Assembly (NCBI RefSeq): GCF_001704295.1
Contig: NZ_CP012334.1
Span: 2,678,084-2,742,083, forward strand
Origin: Bordetella sp. H567
GTDB lineage: Bacteria > Pseudomonadota > Gammaproteobacteria > Burkholderiales > Burkholderiaceae_B
Length of the DNA stretch: 64,000 nt
Direction of reading: 5' to 3'
The position numbers and the translations under genes are program-made. This document shows positions 32,667 through 41,360 of this stretch, piece by piece. The notes below the pieces were generated by a model, which worked only from the letters and a program-made list of their open reading frames with translations, was not told where the DNA came from and made no database searches. How positions within the stretch are numbered: position 1 is the stretch's first letter; each line of letters opens with the position of its first letter.

Positions 32667-33117
32667 GATGCGGGTCGGTCGAAATGCGGTGCGTCTGTAT
32701 AGCACAGCATGTTTACACGGCCCAGCCCGCGGTCGGACATGGCTACCCCGGCGGTCGGCCCGGCCGCTGCGCGGGGGATCGCGCGGCGTATGGCATCAAC
32801 GCGCGCTGCCGGCCTGGACATCGGCCGTCGTGCCTATGCTCAGGCCGGGCTGCATCTCGATGTTCAGCCATTTATCACCAGGCTCGCCACGCAGCGTGCC
32901 GGCGGCGCCGGGCGCGAGGTGGTATTTGCGGCGCATCAGGGCATGTGCGTCCTGCCGTGCTGCCGAATCCGGCATTAGGTAGCCCACCCCCCGGCGATGC
33001 GCCGGCGGGCCGATCGTCTAGGCGCGCATCCACCGCCCGCAGCACAGGCCGGCCCACCATGGATCACCCTGGATGAGCTAGAGCATTAAACCTTTGTACG
33101 GGCGCGTCCGGCGTCGT
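32667..33117. other. Intergenic region between chrA and an orphan ABC receptor gene
   Basis: 451 bases with no gene I can support. A leftward frame at 32796-32987 (63 codons) has no ribosome site or family resemblance. The region begins with the chrA promoter (leftward). GC content is a little lower than in coding DNA around 32690-32740. Confidence 0.55.
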
Positions 33118-34062
33118 TCATCGCCCCGCCTCACGTGCCACGCTGGGATCCATCATGCCCGCCAGGGCCTCACGCGGCCTGGGCGGCCGCTTCTGCACGC
33201 TGGCGGCCCAAGGCTCCATGTCGGTCAGCACGGACAGCAGCGACACGGTGTCCAGACGGGCGGGAAAGCGAAATTGCGGCCATGCCTTCGCGATGACATC
33301 CACCGGCGCGTTGACGGCCTGGGACAGGGCGGGCCAGTGCTTGCGCGGGTTCGCCGTGAGTTCATGCGAGACCTCGGCGATGGTCCGCACCGAACGCACC
33401 AGCGCGGCGCGCCGGCGTGGGTCGTTCAGTACCGTTGTGGTGGTATTCAGGTTGAAGCGCTCGAAATAGGCGTGCGGCGGCTTCCTCGGATCGGTCATCA
33501 CGATCGCGTCCTTGCCCAGCAGATCGATGGCATTCTGCGGATGCGGTTCCCACATGGCCATGGCGTCCGCCTGCCCCTGGACAAGCGCCGGCGGCATGGC
33601 TTCGGGTTCCAGCTTGATCGGGGTGACATCGCCCAGGTCCAGGCCGGCCGAGCGCAGCATGACGCGCAGAAAATATTCCGACGAGGTGGCCGGCGTATAG
33701 GCCACCCGCTTGCCGCGCAGGTCGGCGATGCCCTGTATGCCGGCACTGCGGCGCCCCACCATCCGGTAGTGGCATTCGGCCAGTGTCAGGATGATGCGCA
33801 ACTGCGGCTGCAGTACGGCGCTGAGGGTGGCTTGCGTTTCGCTGCCCGTCGCGGCATCGACCTGGCCCGCGACCAATTGCGCGGATGCCGCGCGGCCGTT
33901 CGGCAGGCGCACCACCCGCAACCCCGGCGCATTGCCGATCAACAAGGGGCCGCTTTCGATCGTGGTCTGGTTGACCGCTACCGGCATCAGGGCGTCGCCG
34001 GCGCGCGCCACCGAGATCCAGGGCGCGGCCGCAAGCAATCCCAGCAAATCACGTCGTTGCAT
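33118..34062 (-). CDS. ABC transporter periplasmic substrate-binding protein (NMT1/SsuA-like), orphan
   Basis: The 314-residue protein has an Arg-Arg-containing signal peptide (MQRRDLLGLLAAAPWISVARAG), possibly Tat-type. The type II binding fold is of the sulfonate/nitrate/thiamine-precursor group: DAATGSETQATLS, ADLRGKRVAYTPATSSEYFL, and MAMWEPHPQNAIDLLGKDA. The start at 34062 has AAGGAG upstream. No permease or ATPase gene is adjacent; neighbours are a divergent gap and an esterase upstream in the same direction. It must use a distant transporter or have another role. The ligand is unknown. Confidence 0.87.
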   Translation of the reverse strand: MQRRDLLGLLAAAPWISVARAGDALMPVAVNQTTIESGPLLIGNAPGLRVVRLPNGRAASAQLVAGQVDAATGSETQATLSAVLQPQLRIILTLAECHYRMVGRRSAGIQGIADLRGKRVAYTPATSSEYFLRVMLRSAGLDLGDVTPIKLEPEAMPPALVQGQADAMAMWEPHPQNAIDLLGKDAIVMTDPRKPPHAYFERFNLNTTTTVLNDPRRRAALVRSVRTIAEVSHELTANPRKHWPALSQAVNAPVDVIAKAWPQFRFPARLDTVSLLSVLTDMEPWAASVQKRPPRPREALAGMMDPSVAREAGR

Positions 34063-34133
34063 CGATGTCTCCTTCCATGAACGTATCGGCGTCGCGGCGC
34101 GCAGCGCGGCCGCGGCGATGGGTGCAGCTTGCG

Positions 34134-35204
34134 CTACGATTTCTTTTCGATATTGCGGTCGATCCAATCGAGCAGCCAGTCAGCCACCTGCAGGCTGTTG
34201 CGGTCCTGCATCAACATATGCGAATTGCCGTGAAAGCCGACTTGCGGCAGCTCCACCAGCCGGGCCTTGCCGCCGGCCTTCGCCACCGCGTCGATGAATT
34301 CCCGGCATTTCTGCAACCGGGGCGCCCAGCGCGGCGCGATCTCGACGTTGTCGCCATAGACGACCAGGATGGGTATCTTGGTGTAGGGCCCAAGATCGCC
34401 CGTGGGCGCGGGGCATACGGTGGGCTCGAGCGCCACGATGCCTGCGATGCCGCTCGTGCTGAGCGCCGCGGCCTGGAACGGGTAGACGCCCCCTTGTGAG
34501 TGGCTCATCAGGACCGTGCCGCGCAGGCGCTGCGCCAGGGCGGAAAGATTCGGCACGGTGGGATTGGGCGAGGGCAGGGCCGCGTACAAGTCCGGCACAA
34601 GCTGCTTCCACAATTCCGCCTGCGCCTGCAGGGGAAACTGCAGGTTCGGATAGGGCTTGGGGTACTCCGGGCCGAAGCGGAACACCGACCAGGCTTCCTC
34701 GTGCCCGGCGGCAAACAGCGCCGGCAGCGTGTCCGGCGCCGTTTTGCCCATTTTCACGCTGTTGATGGTGGAGGGATCGAAGGCGGAGCGCCCACGCGCG
34801 ACCTGGTCGATCGTGTACGTCGCGTAGCCCTTGCGGACGAAGTATTCCTGCCAGCCCATGCGCCCGTCGGGTGTGGTTTCCCAGGACTTGCCTGTCAGGC
34901 AGCAGCCGTGGATCAGCGTGATGGGGTAGCGCCTGGCATGCAGCGGTATCTGGTAGCTGACATACATCTGGTCCACGGTGATGGTGCCATCGGCGCCGCG
35001 TCCCGGCGCGGTGGACAAGGTATCCGAATGCACGTCGCGGCCGCCGACAAAGAAACTGCCTTGCGCCTGTATCGTCAAGGGGCGGATGTCCGCCTGTGCC
35101 GGGCTCCCGGCCAGTGCGGGCGTCGTGCCCGCCGCTACGGTCAATACGGCGCCCGCCAAGGCGCCGCGTATCGCATCGCTGCACCGCGAACCGGATATCG
35201 TCAC
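34134..35204 (-). CDS. Exported alpha/beta-hydrolase (esterase-like)
   Basis: The 356-residue protein has a signal peptide (ending near TTPALAGSPAQA) and an alpha/beta-hydrolase fold. Visible are the oxyanion region ITLIHGCCLTGKSWE, the nucleophile elbow SHSQGG and the likely catalytic His in GFHGNSHMLMQD near the C-terminus. The start is a GTG at 35204 with GAGGAG seven bases upstream. The binding-protein gene starts 71 bp after its stop, so the two may be co-transcribed. A periplasmic esterase that frees a ligand for the downstream receptor is possible but unproven. Confidence 0.87.
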   Translation of the reverse strand: MTISGSRCSDAIRGALAGAVLTVAAGTTPALAGSPAQADIRPLTIQAQGSFFVGGRDVHSDTLSTAPGRGADGTITVDQMYVSYQIPLHARRYPITLIHGCCLTGKSWETTPDGRMGWQEYFVRKGYATYTIDQVARGRSAFDPSTINSVKMGKTAPDTLPALFAAGHEEAWSVFRFGPEYPKPYPNLQFPLQAQAELWKQLVPDLYAALPSPNPTVPNLSALAQRLRGTVLMSHSQGGVYPFQAAALSTSGIAGIVALEPTVCPAPTGDLGPYTKIPILVVYGDNVEIAPRWAPRLQKCREFIDAVAKAGGKARLVELPQVGFHGNSHMLMQDRNSLQVADWLLDWIDRNIEKKS

Positions 35205-35441
35205 GCTATGTCTCCTCTTTTGTGGGGTGGCGCGAGCACGCGGCCTGGAGCCGGCATCCGTCGTCCGCCGAGCAGCGTACCGGGGACCGGCTGACGGCGG
35301 ACTGACGGCTCGCTGCTTATTCGCCGATTGTCACATCGCCGTCACGGTGCGGCGGTATTGATGGGCGCCTGTGCGGCACCCAGGCCGCGCGGCGGGGGCG
35401 CATCGTCCTTCGTCGACCGACTCATACATTGCTGTCTTCCC

Positions 35442-36476
35442 ATGGATACCTCCACTCGCACGGACCCGCTGGCCGGGCGCAACCGGCTGTTGACATTGGC
35501 CGCCGGCCCCGGCGGGCTGATCTGCGCTTTCCATTTCCGCGCTGGACAGGCCGTGCGCTTGAACTGGGCTGACATCCAGGGCGGCCCGCCCGCCGCGCCC
35601 GGCGCATTCACCTGGATGCATCTGAAGACAGCCGACAGCCGTATCCACGACTGGCTGGAACAGGCGCAGGACCTGCCCGAGGCCGCGCGCACCTTCCTGG
35701 CCGGCCGCGAGAGCCGTCCGCGCCTGCATATCATCGACGACGGCGTCTACGGCCTGCTGGTGGACCTGAAAATGGAAGCCGACGGCCAAGACGACGAAAA
35801 AGGCGTCCTGCATTTCTTCATGGACGGCACGCGGCTGATCACCGTGCGCACGCGTGCCTTGCGTTCCACCGACAAGCTGCGGAGGCAGATCGAAGAGGGC
35901 GTCGGGTATGGCTGTACGCTGGATCTGCTGGCCGGGCTGCTGCAGTGCCTGCACGAAGGCTTCCTGGAAAAGCTGGAGTCCCTGACCGACGAGGTCGACG
36001 ATATCGAGGCGTCGGTGCTGTCCGATCGGCAAGAGGCCGACCGCAGCGCACTGAGCGCCGTGCGTCGCCAGCTGGCGGAATTCCGCCGCTATATCAATCC
36101 TGAACGGAACATACTCGGGCGTCTATGCACGCTCGGACACGCCTGGGCCGACAGCGAGGCGCAGGATCGCCTGGCCCAGGTCATCGACGCGCTGCACGGC
36201 CTGGCCGGCACCATCGACGCCCTGTACGAACGCGCCAAGCTGCTGCAGGAGGAAATCGCCGCGCAGATGGCCGAACAGATGAACCGCAACCTGATGGTGC
36301 TGTCGGTCCTGACCGCCTTGCTGATGCCCGGCACGCTGCTGTCCGGCATCTTCGGCATGAACATGGCCGACGTGCCCGGCTTGCAATCGCCGGGCGCGTT
36401 CTGGTGGGTGTTGGCCCTGATGGGATTGCTGGGCCTGGGGATGCTGCTGCTCTTGAAGAAGCTGAAACTCTTCTGA
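35442..36476 (+). CDS. CorA/ZntB-family divalent cation transporter
   Basis: The 344-residue protein has the CorA-superfamily build: a large cytoplasmic N-terminal domain, a long helix (ERNILGRLCTLGHAW onward) and two C-terminal membrane helices. The pore signature GMN occurs in SGIFGMNMADVPG, and the end LLLLKKLKLF is like ZntB. ZntB moves zinc, with proton coupling in the enterobacterial member. The start at 35442 (MDTSTRTDPLAGRNRLL) has a weak ribosome site, so translation may be low. Metal specificity cannot be decided here. Confidence 0.9.
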   Translation: MDTSTRTDPLAGRNRLLTLAAGPGGLICAFHFRAGQAVRLNWADIQGGPPAAPGAFTWMHLKTADSRIHDWLEQAQDLPEAARTFLAGRESRPRLHIIDDGVYGLLVDLKMEADGQDDEKGVLHFFMDGTRLITVRTRALRSTDKLRRQIEEGVGYGCTLDLLAGLLQCLHEGFLEKLESLTDEVDDIEASVLSDRQEADRSALSAVRRQLAEFRRYINPERNILGRLCTLGHAWADSEAQDRLAQVIDALHGLAGTIDALYERAKLLQEEIAAQMAEQMNRNLMVLSVLTALLMPGTLLSGIFGMNMADVPGLQSPGAFWWVLALMGLLGLGMLLLLKKLKLF

Positions 36477-36537
36477 TGCGCGGCGGCGGCCGCGAGGCTC
36501 GCGGCGCGCTTGAACCTTCCGGCGACGCCGCTTGGGC

Positions 36538-36600
36538 TCAGAACAGGTGGCGCAGGGCCCAGTACAGCACCCCCGACAGCACCATCGCCCCCGCTGGCAT
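36538..36600 (-). CDS. Possible 20-residue hydrophobic peptide after ppk2 (weak)
   Basis: An ATG-started frame encodes MPAGAMVLSGVLYWALRHLF, which would be a single membrane helix with a basic end. It begins 22 bp after the PPK2 stop on the same strand. It has no clear ribosome site, so any translation would need coupling. It may be chance or the remnant of a longer membrane protein. Confidence 0.2.
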   Translation of the reverse strand: MPAGAMVLSGVLYWALRHLF

Positions 36601-36622
36601 CGGCGTGGCCCGGCGCGCTATT

Positions 36623-37540
36623 TCAATACCGCTCGGGCACCATCATTTCGGGCGGTACCGGGTGCCGCACATAATCGGCATGGCGATCGCGCGGTGGCAG
36701 GACGATGCTCGGGCGTTCGATCTCGTGGTACGGCATCCGGGTCAGCAGATGGCTGATGCAGTTCAGCCGGGCGCGCTTCTTGTCCACCGCCTGGACGACC
36801 CACCACGGAGCTTCCGGGATGTGGGCGCGCTCCAGCATGGTTTCCTTGGCGCGCGTGTAGGCTTCCCAGCGGCGGCGCGATTCCAGGTCCATGGGACTCA
36901 GCTTCCACTGTTTCAGCGGGTCGTTGATGCGGCCCAGGAAGCGCAGATGCTGCTCTTCGTCGGTGATCGAAAACCAGTACTTGATCAACTGGATGCCGGA
37001 GCGCACCAGCATCTTCTCGAACTCCGGCACGGTGCGGAAGAACTCTTCGTACTGGTCGTCATTGCAGAACCCCATGATGTGCTCGACGCCGGCGCGGTTG
37101 TACCAGCTGCGGTCGAACAGCACGATCTCGCCGGCGGCGGGCAAGTGGGAGACGTAGCGCTGGAAGTACCACTGCGTACGTTCGCGGTCATTGGGCGCGG
37201 GCAGGGCGGCCACGCGCGCGACGCGGGGATTCAGGCGCTGCGTGATGCGCTTGATGACGCCGCCCTTGCCGGCGGCATCGCGGCCTTCGAACAGGATCAC
37301 CACCTTGTGGCCGGTGGCCACGACCCAGTTCTGCAGCTTCACCAGCTCGCCCTGCAGTCTGAACAGCTCGCGGAAATACGTGCGGCGCCAGGCTTTTTCC
37401 TCGTCGGACGGCATGTAGGCAGGATCGCCCTGCAATTCCTCGAAGGCGCGGTCTTCCAGCTCCAGCTCGAGTTCTTCGTCGTAATGGTCCGCCAGGTCGC
37501 GGTGTATCCGCCGTACCAGGTCGTTGTCGATCGCGTCCAC
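36623..37540 (-). CDS. ppk2: Polyphosphate kinase 2 (class I PPK2)
   Basis: The 305-residue enzyme uses polyphosphate to phosphorylate nucleoside diphosphates (or the reverse). The P-loop-like Walker A FEGRDAAGKGG (residues 84-94), Walker B LFDRSWYNRAGVEH (about 140-154) and lid FLGRINDPLKQWKLSPMD are all intact. The start is a GTG at 37540, chosen because AGGGAG lies six bases upstream and the family core (DNDLVRRIHRDLADHYDEE) follows directly. Longer frames upstream are not protein-like. Class I members prefer GDP or ADP; which one cannot be told from sequence alone. Confidence 0.94.
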   Translation of the reverse strand: MDAIDNDLVRRIHRDLADHYDEELELELEDRAFEELQGDPAYMPSDEEKAWRRTYFRELFRLQGELVKLQNWVVATGHKVVILFEGRDAAGKGGVIKRITQRLNPRVARVAALPAPNDRERTQWYFQRYVSHLPAAGEIVLFDRSWYNRAGVEHIMGFCNDDQYEEFFRTVPEFEKMLVRSGIQLIKYWFSITDEEQHLRFLGRINDPLKQWKLSPMDLESRRRWEAYTRAKETMLERAHIPEAPWWVVQAVDKKRARLNCISHLLTRMPYHEIERPSIVLPPRDRHADYVRHPVPPEMMVPERY

Positions 37541-37848
37541 TTCCAGCTCCCTGTTGATAGCCGGGATGCTATGACGCGTGGGTGACAACGAAGTTACGGT
37601 ATGGCCAGGCCGCGCCCCCGTCCGGCGTGAGCGGCCTGATGCTTTTCCCCACCATACGGCCGATGGGAAGGAGGGGGCGGCCCATGCCAGCATGCACGCA
37701 CGCCGTACCACCGGCGAAACACGAGGTGTAAGGCATCGGCAGTCGTCCGATGTCCTGGGATCTCGGCTCCCCATGCCTCGTGCCGCCATGCGGCGTGCCG
37801 GTGCGATACCGGCATCCCCTTCGGTCAACCTGAGGCAACCCGTTCATC

Positions 37849-38868
37849 GTGCAAAAAGAAGACGTGGAATCCCTGCATGCCCTCGGCACGGCAATCCCCG
37901 GGCCGGCCCGCGATCGCGGCCTGGATGCGCCCACGCGCGCGATCGCCGGCTTCGTCTTGATCGCCTCGCTGGTCTGGATCGTGCTGCACGCCTGTTATAC
38001 GGCGTTTCCCATGATCCGGCCCGGCGCCGACATCGTCATGGAGGCCAAGTTCGAGTCCCTGGTGAAGGCACGCCTGTTCTCCTCGGAGGATCGCTTCCGC
38101 GTCCTGGTATTCGGCAACAGTAAAACCCTGGCTGGATTCCGCCCCGAGCAGTTCGACGCCGCGTTCAAGCCCGGCGTGCATTCCTACAACCTGGGCCTGC
38201 CCGGCGACGCCCGCATCCTGCCCATACTGGAAGCGGCGCTGGCCGCCGGCAATGTCCCCACGCACGTGCTGCTGACCATACCGTGGGACAACAAGCCCAA
38301 GCCGACGCTGCTGGACCGCCTGCGGGACGACGAGTCCATCCTGTACACCCTGGTGCCGTTCCGCGATCTGCCGCGCGACATCGTGGCCTTTATTGCCACC
38401 AGCCATTTCCAGTTTCGCGCGCGCTACGAGGAGAGCCGGCAGGAGCGCGACAGGATGCTGGCGCAGCGAGGATGGTATTTCATCAAGGGCCAGCGCTTCT
38501 TTCCCAGCGGCGAGCTGCCCGACGATTACAGTATCCCAACGGATCATCCGGACGAATTCCTCGCCCGCGACGTTCCGGCCAGGTCTTTCGTCCTGAGCGA
38601 GCTGGAGCGCCTGTCCCGCGCCTACGGATTCAAGGTCGTGCTGGTCCCCGGCAATATGCGGCGCCACGCCCAAGCGTCGGCGCCGGCCGCCGACGGACAG
38701 CGCAGCGTGGCCGTTGCGGACCACCCGGACATGCGCATCATCGGGCCCGACTATTGGATATATCCACCGGCGGATTACGCCGACTCGGTGCATCTGAACC
38801 CGGTGGGCGCCTCCGAATACACGCGCGACCTGGCACGTCTGGTGGCCGATAGCGGGATGTTGAACTGA
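37849..38868 (+). CDS. SGNH-hydrolase-like membrane-anchored protein paired with MBOAT
   Basis: The 339-residue protein has one N-terminal membrane helix (about 32-52, RAIAGFVLIASLVWIVLHACY). A periplasmic domain follows with the SGNH/DltD-like nucleophile segment FGNSKTLAGFRP and a C-terminal ADSVHLNPVGASEYTRDL that supplies the Asp-x-x-His pair. It overlaps the MBOAT start (TGATG). Such pairs transfer acyl groups across the membrane: MBOAT exports the acyl group, SGNH places it on a polymer. The start is a GTG at 37849; a GTG at 37864 is also possible. The acceptor polymer is unknown and no capsule or alginate genes are adjacent. Confidence 0.8.
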   Translation: MQKEDVESLHALGTAIPGPARDRGLDAPTRAIAGFVLIASLVWIVLHACYTAFPMIRPGADIVMEAKFESLVKARLFSSEDRFRVLVFGNSKTLAGFRPEQFDAAFKPGVHSYNLGLPGDARILPILEAALAAGNVPTHVLLTIPWDNKPKPTLLDRLRDDESILYTLVPFRDLPRDIVAFIATSHFQFRARYEESRQERDRMLAQRGWYFIKGQRFFPSGELPDDYSIPTDHPDEFLARDVPARSFVLSELERLSRAYGFKVVLVPGNMRRHAQASAPAADGQRSVAVADHPDMRIIGPDYWIYPPADYADSVHLNPVGASEYTRDLARLVADSGMLN

Positions 38869-40307
38869 TGCTATTCAATTCCTTCGAATTCTTCGCCTTC
38901 TTCCTCGTCTTCCTGGCCGTGTTCTTCTCGGTCCCGGCCAGGCGCCAGCCGCTGGTGCTGCTCGTGGCCAGCTACCTGTTCTACATGGGCTGGCGTCCTT
39001 CCTTCGCCATCCTGCTGGCCTTCACGACAGTCGTGGACTACGGCACCGCGCTGGCCATGGAGAAGGCGCGCACGCCGGCAACGCGGCGCCTGGCGATGAT
39101 CACGGCCCTGGCCATCAACCTGGGCATACTGGCGACGGTGAAGTACCTGGATTTCATGATCGCCAATATCGTCGGCATCACGGGCTTCTTCGGCATCGAG
39201 ATCCCGGCTTACGCGCTGGGACTCATCCTGCCCGTGGGGATTTCCTTCTACACCTTTCAATCGGTGGGCTACACGCTCGACGTCTACCACCGGCGCATAC
39301 CCGCGGAAAAAGACTTCGTCACCTACGCCCAGTACGTTTCCTTCTTTCCGCAGCTGGTGGCCGGGCCGATCGAGCGGGCCGGGCACATGCTGCCGCAGTT
39401 CCGGCGCGCGCATGTGTTCCGCTACGACAACCTGGTCAGCGGCGGCTGGCTGATCGGCTACGGCCTGTTCAAGAAGATGTGCATCGCCGATGTCATTTCC
39501 CCCTTCGTGGCGGGCGTCTACGGGGATCCGGGTGCCTACCCGGGCGGCTACCATGCGCTCGCCGCGGTACTGTTCGCCGTGCAGATCTATTGCGATTTCT
39601 CGGGGTATTCGGACATCGCCCGGGGCGCCGCGCGGATCATGGATTGCGAACTGATGATCAATTTCAGGCAGCCGTACTTTTCCGCCAGCCTGACCGAATT
39701 CTGGCGGCGCTGGCATATCTCCTTGTCGTCATGGTTTCGCGACTACCTTTATATGCCCTTGGGCGGCGGCCACCAGCGCGCGGGCCGCGCCGCGCGCAAC
39801 GTCGTCATCGTGTTCGTGGTCAGCGGGATCTGGCACGGCGCCGCATGGACCTTCATCATCTGGGGCGCCCTGCATGGCCTGGGCCTGGTGGTGGAACGCT
39901 GGTTCCGCGATACGCCGCTGAAACAGCGCCTGGCGCGGACACTGCCCGCGCTTGCGTCGGTATTGGGCCGCGGCTGGACGCTCTTGCTGGTGCTGGCCGG
40001 CTGGATATTCTTTCGCGCCGGTTCCTTGCACGATGCCCTCGGCGTCTTCGGCCACCTCGGCACGGGCGGCGCGTTCTCGTATGGCACCTTCAACAGCCTG
40101 GGCTTGTCCGCCTTCCAAAGCCTGACGCTGGCGACGTCGCTGTTGCTGTTGTTCGCCATCGACTTCCAGCTGGTCTACCACCCGGAACGCCTGAGCCGGT
40201 TGGCCAGCTTGCGCCCCGTCAACACCCTGGCCGGGGTCGCGCTTGCCTACTACGTCGTCCTCTTCGGCGTATTCGGCCGGACGGAATTCATTTACTTCCA
40301 ATTCTGA
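38868..40307 (+). CDS. MBOAT-family O-acyltransferase (AlgI-like)
   Basis: The 479-residue membrane enzyme has about eleven hydrophobic segments. MBOAT hallmarks are VGISFYTFQSVGYTLDVYHRR, FFPQLVAGPIERA, YCDFSGYSDIARGAA, FWRRWHISLSSWFRDYLY and the catalytic His323 in SGIWHGAAWTFIIWG. The family AlgI/DltB/PatA O-acetylates or D-alanylates surface polymers. It is coupled to the SGNH-like gene upstream. The start at 38868 shares bases with the upstream stop. No third component is present, as AlgF would be. Confidence 0.95.
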   Translation: MLFNSFEFFAFFLVFLAVFFSVPARRQPLVLLVASYLFYMGWRPSFAILLAFTTVVDYGTALAMEKARTPATRRLAMITALAINLGILATVKYLDFMIANIVGITGFFGIEIPAYALGLILPVGISFYTFQSVGYTLDVYHRRIPAEKDFVTYAQYVSFFPQLVAGPIERAGHMLPQFRRAHVFRYDNLVSGGWLIGYGLFKKMCIADVISPFVAGVYGDPGAYPGGYHALAAVLFAVQIYCDFSGYSDIARGAARIMDCELMINFRQPYFSASLTEFWRRWHISLSSWFRDYLYMPLGGGHQRAGRAARNVVIVFVVSGIWHGAAWTFIIWGALHGLGLVVERWFRDTPLKQRLARTLPALASVLGRGWTLLLVLAGWIFFRAGSLHDALGVFGHLGTGGAFSYGTFNSLGLSAFQSLTLATSLLLLFAIDFQLVYHPERLSRLASLRPVNTLAGVALAYYVVLFGVFGRTEFIYFQF

Positions 40308-40354
40308 GCAGCCGGCCTGTTGGTATCATCGCGGCACCGCCAACGGAGCACGCC

Positions 40355-41245
40355 ATGGACCGCCGCCGCCTCGAATGCTTCCTGGCCTTGGCCGAGGAAC
40401 TGCACTTTCACCGCGCAGCGGTGCGCTGCCACATGACCCAGCCCGCGCTCAGCCAGCAATTGCGCGCGCTGGAAGCGCAGCTGCAGGTACAGCTGGTGTA
40501 CCGCAGCAAGCGCCACGTATCGCTCACGCGCGCCGGCGAGGTATTCCTGGACGAAGTACGCAAGATCCTGCGCACCATGGACGTCGCGGTCGATGTGGCG
40601 CGCCGCACGGAAAAGGGCGAGATCGGCCAGTTGACCATAGGCGTCACGGCGCCGGCGCTGTACATCGTGTTCCCGGAGATCGTACGCGAATTCAATCGGC
40701 GCCTGCCGGACGTCGGCATGGTCGTTCACGACATGACGACCGCCGAACAGGAGCAGGCCTTGCGCAACCGCGCCATACAGCTGGGAATCGTGCATCCGCC
40801 GCTGGAAGATGCGTCTTTGTCGTGCCAGACGATCGCCACGACCGCGTTCAATATCGTTCTGTCGGACCGCAATAGCCTCGCCCGGCGCAGGCGGCTGACG
40901 CTGCGGGATCTGGCGAACGAGCAGTTCATCATCTTTCCCCGCACCATCGGCCCGCAACTGTACGACCACATCATCAGCCTGTGCCAGGCCGAAGGCTTCA
41001 GCCCCAAGGTCATCCTGGAAACCACGCCGGCCCAGTCCATCATCGCCATGGCCGCGGCCGATTTCGGCATCGGCTTCATCGCGTCGGAATACCAGATGCT
41101 GGCGCGGCCCGGGGTGGTATTCCGCAAGCTGTCGGGGGTGATGCCCTACCTGTCGCTGGGTGTGGCCTACGACGCCGCCGATGTGTCGCCCGCGATGAAG
41201 GTGTTCCTGGACATCGCGCAGCGCGTCGGCGCACAGGTGCGTTAG
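40355..41245 (+). CDS. LysR-family transcriptional regulator of the sugar-acid operon
   Basis: The 296-residue regulator has the N-terminal winged helix-turn-helix (MDRRRLECFLALAEELHFHRAA; QPALSQQLRALEAQL) and a type 2 periplasmic-binding-like effector domain from about residue 90. It reads the same way as the operon that follows at 41361, with a 115-bp AT-rich gap. It is the likely activator of the dehydratase/TRAP genes. The start at 40355 has CGGAG seven bases upstream. The effector is unknown. Confidence 0.93.
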   Translation: MDRRRLECFLALAEELHFHRAAVRCHMTQPALSQQLRALEAQLQVQLVYRSKRHVSLTRAGEVFLDEVRKILRTMDVAVDVARRTEKGEIGQLTIGVTAPALYIVFPEIVREFNRRLPDVGMVVHDMTTAEQEQALRNRAIQLGIVHPPLEDASLSCQTIATTAFNIVLSDRNSLARRRRLTLRDLANEQFIIFPRTIGPQLYDHIISLCQAEGFSPKVILETTPAQSIIAMAAADFGIGFIASEYQMLARPGVVFRKLSGVMPYLSLGVAYDAADVSPAMKVFLDIAQRVGAQVR

Positions 41246-41295
41246 CCGGGCAGAACGCTGATAAGAAAAACTACTCAATAGAGTCAAAAAAAGAA

Positions 41296-41325
41296 TTGGA
41301 GCTTTTCTAGCCCCGATCCTATCGT
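41296..41325 (+). promoter_or_regulatory. Candidate promoter of the dehydratase/TRAP operon
   Basis: TTGGAG (41296-41301) and TATCGT (41320-41325) are 18 bases apart in an AT-rich gap between the LysR gene and the dehydratase gene. The match to sigma-70 consensus is moderate. The upstream sequence 41260-41295 would hold the LysR site. Confidence 0.35.
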
Positions 41326-41360
41326 GTCCTGCATACACCAATAACGCAGGAGACAAAGCG

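Noticed and set aside
32796-32987. A 63-codon leftward open frame in the chrA gap
   Set aside because: No ribosome site, no recognisable family and no conserved context; could be chance in GC-rich DNA.
36477-36622. Terminator between the convergent ZntB-type and PPK2 genes
   Set aside because: No stem of useful length followed by a T-run was visible on either strand.
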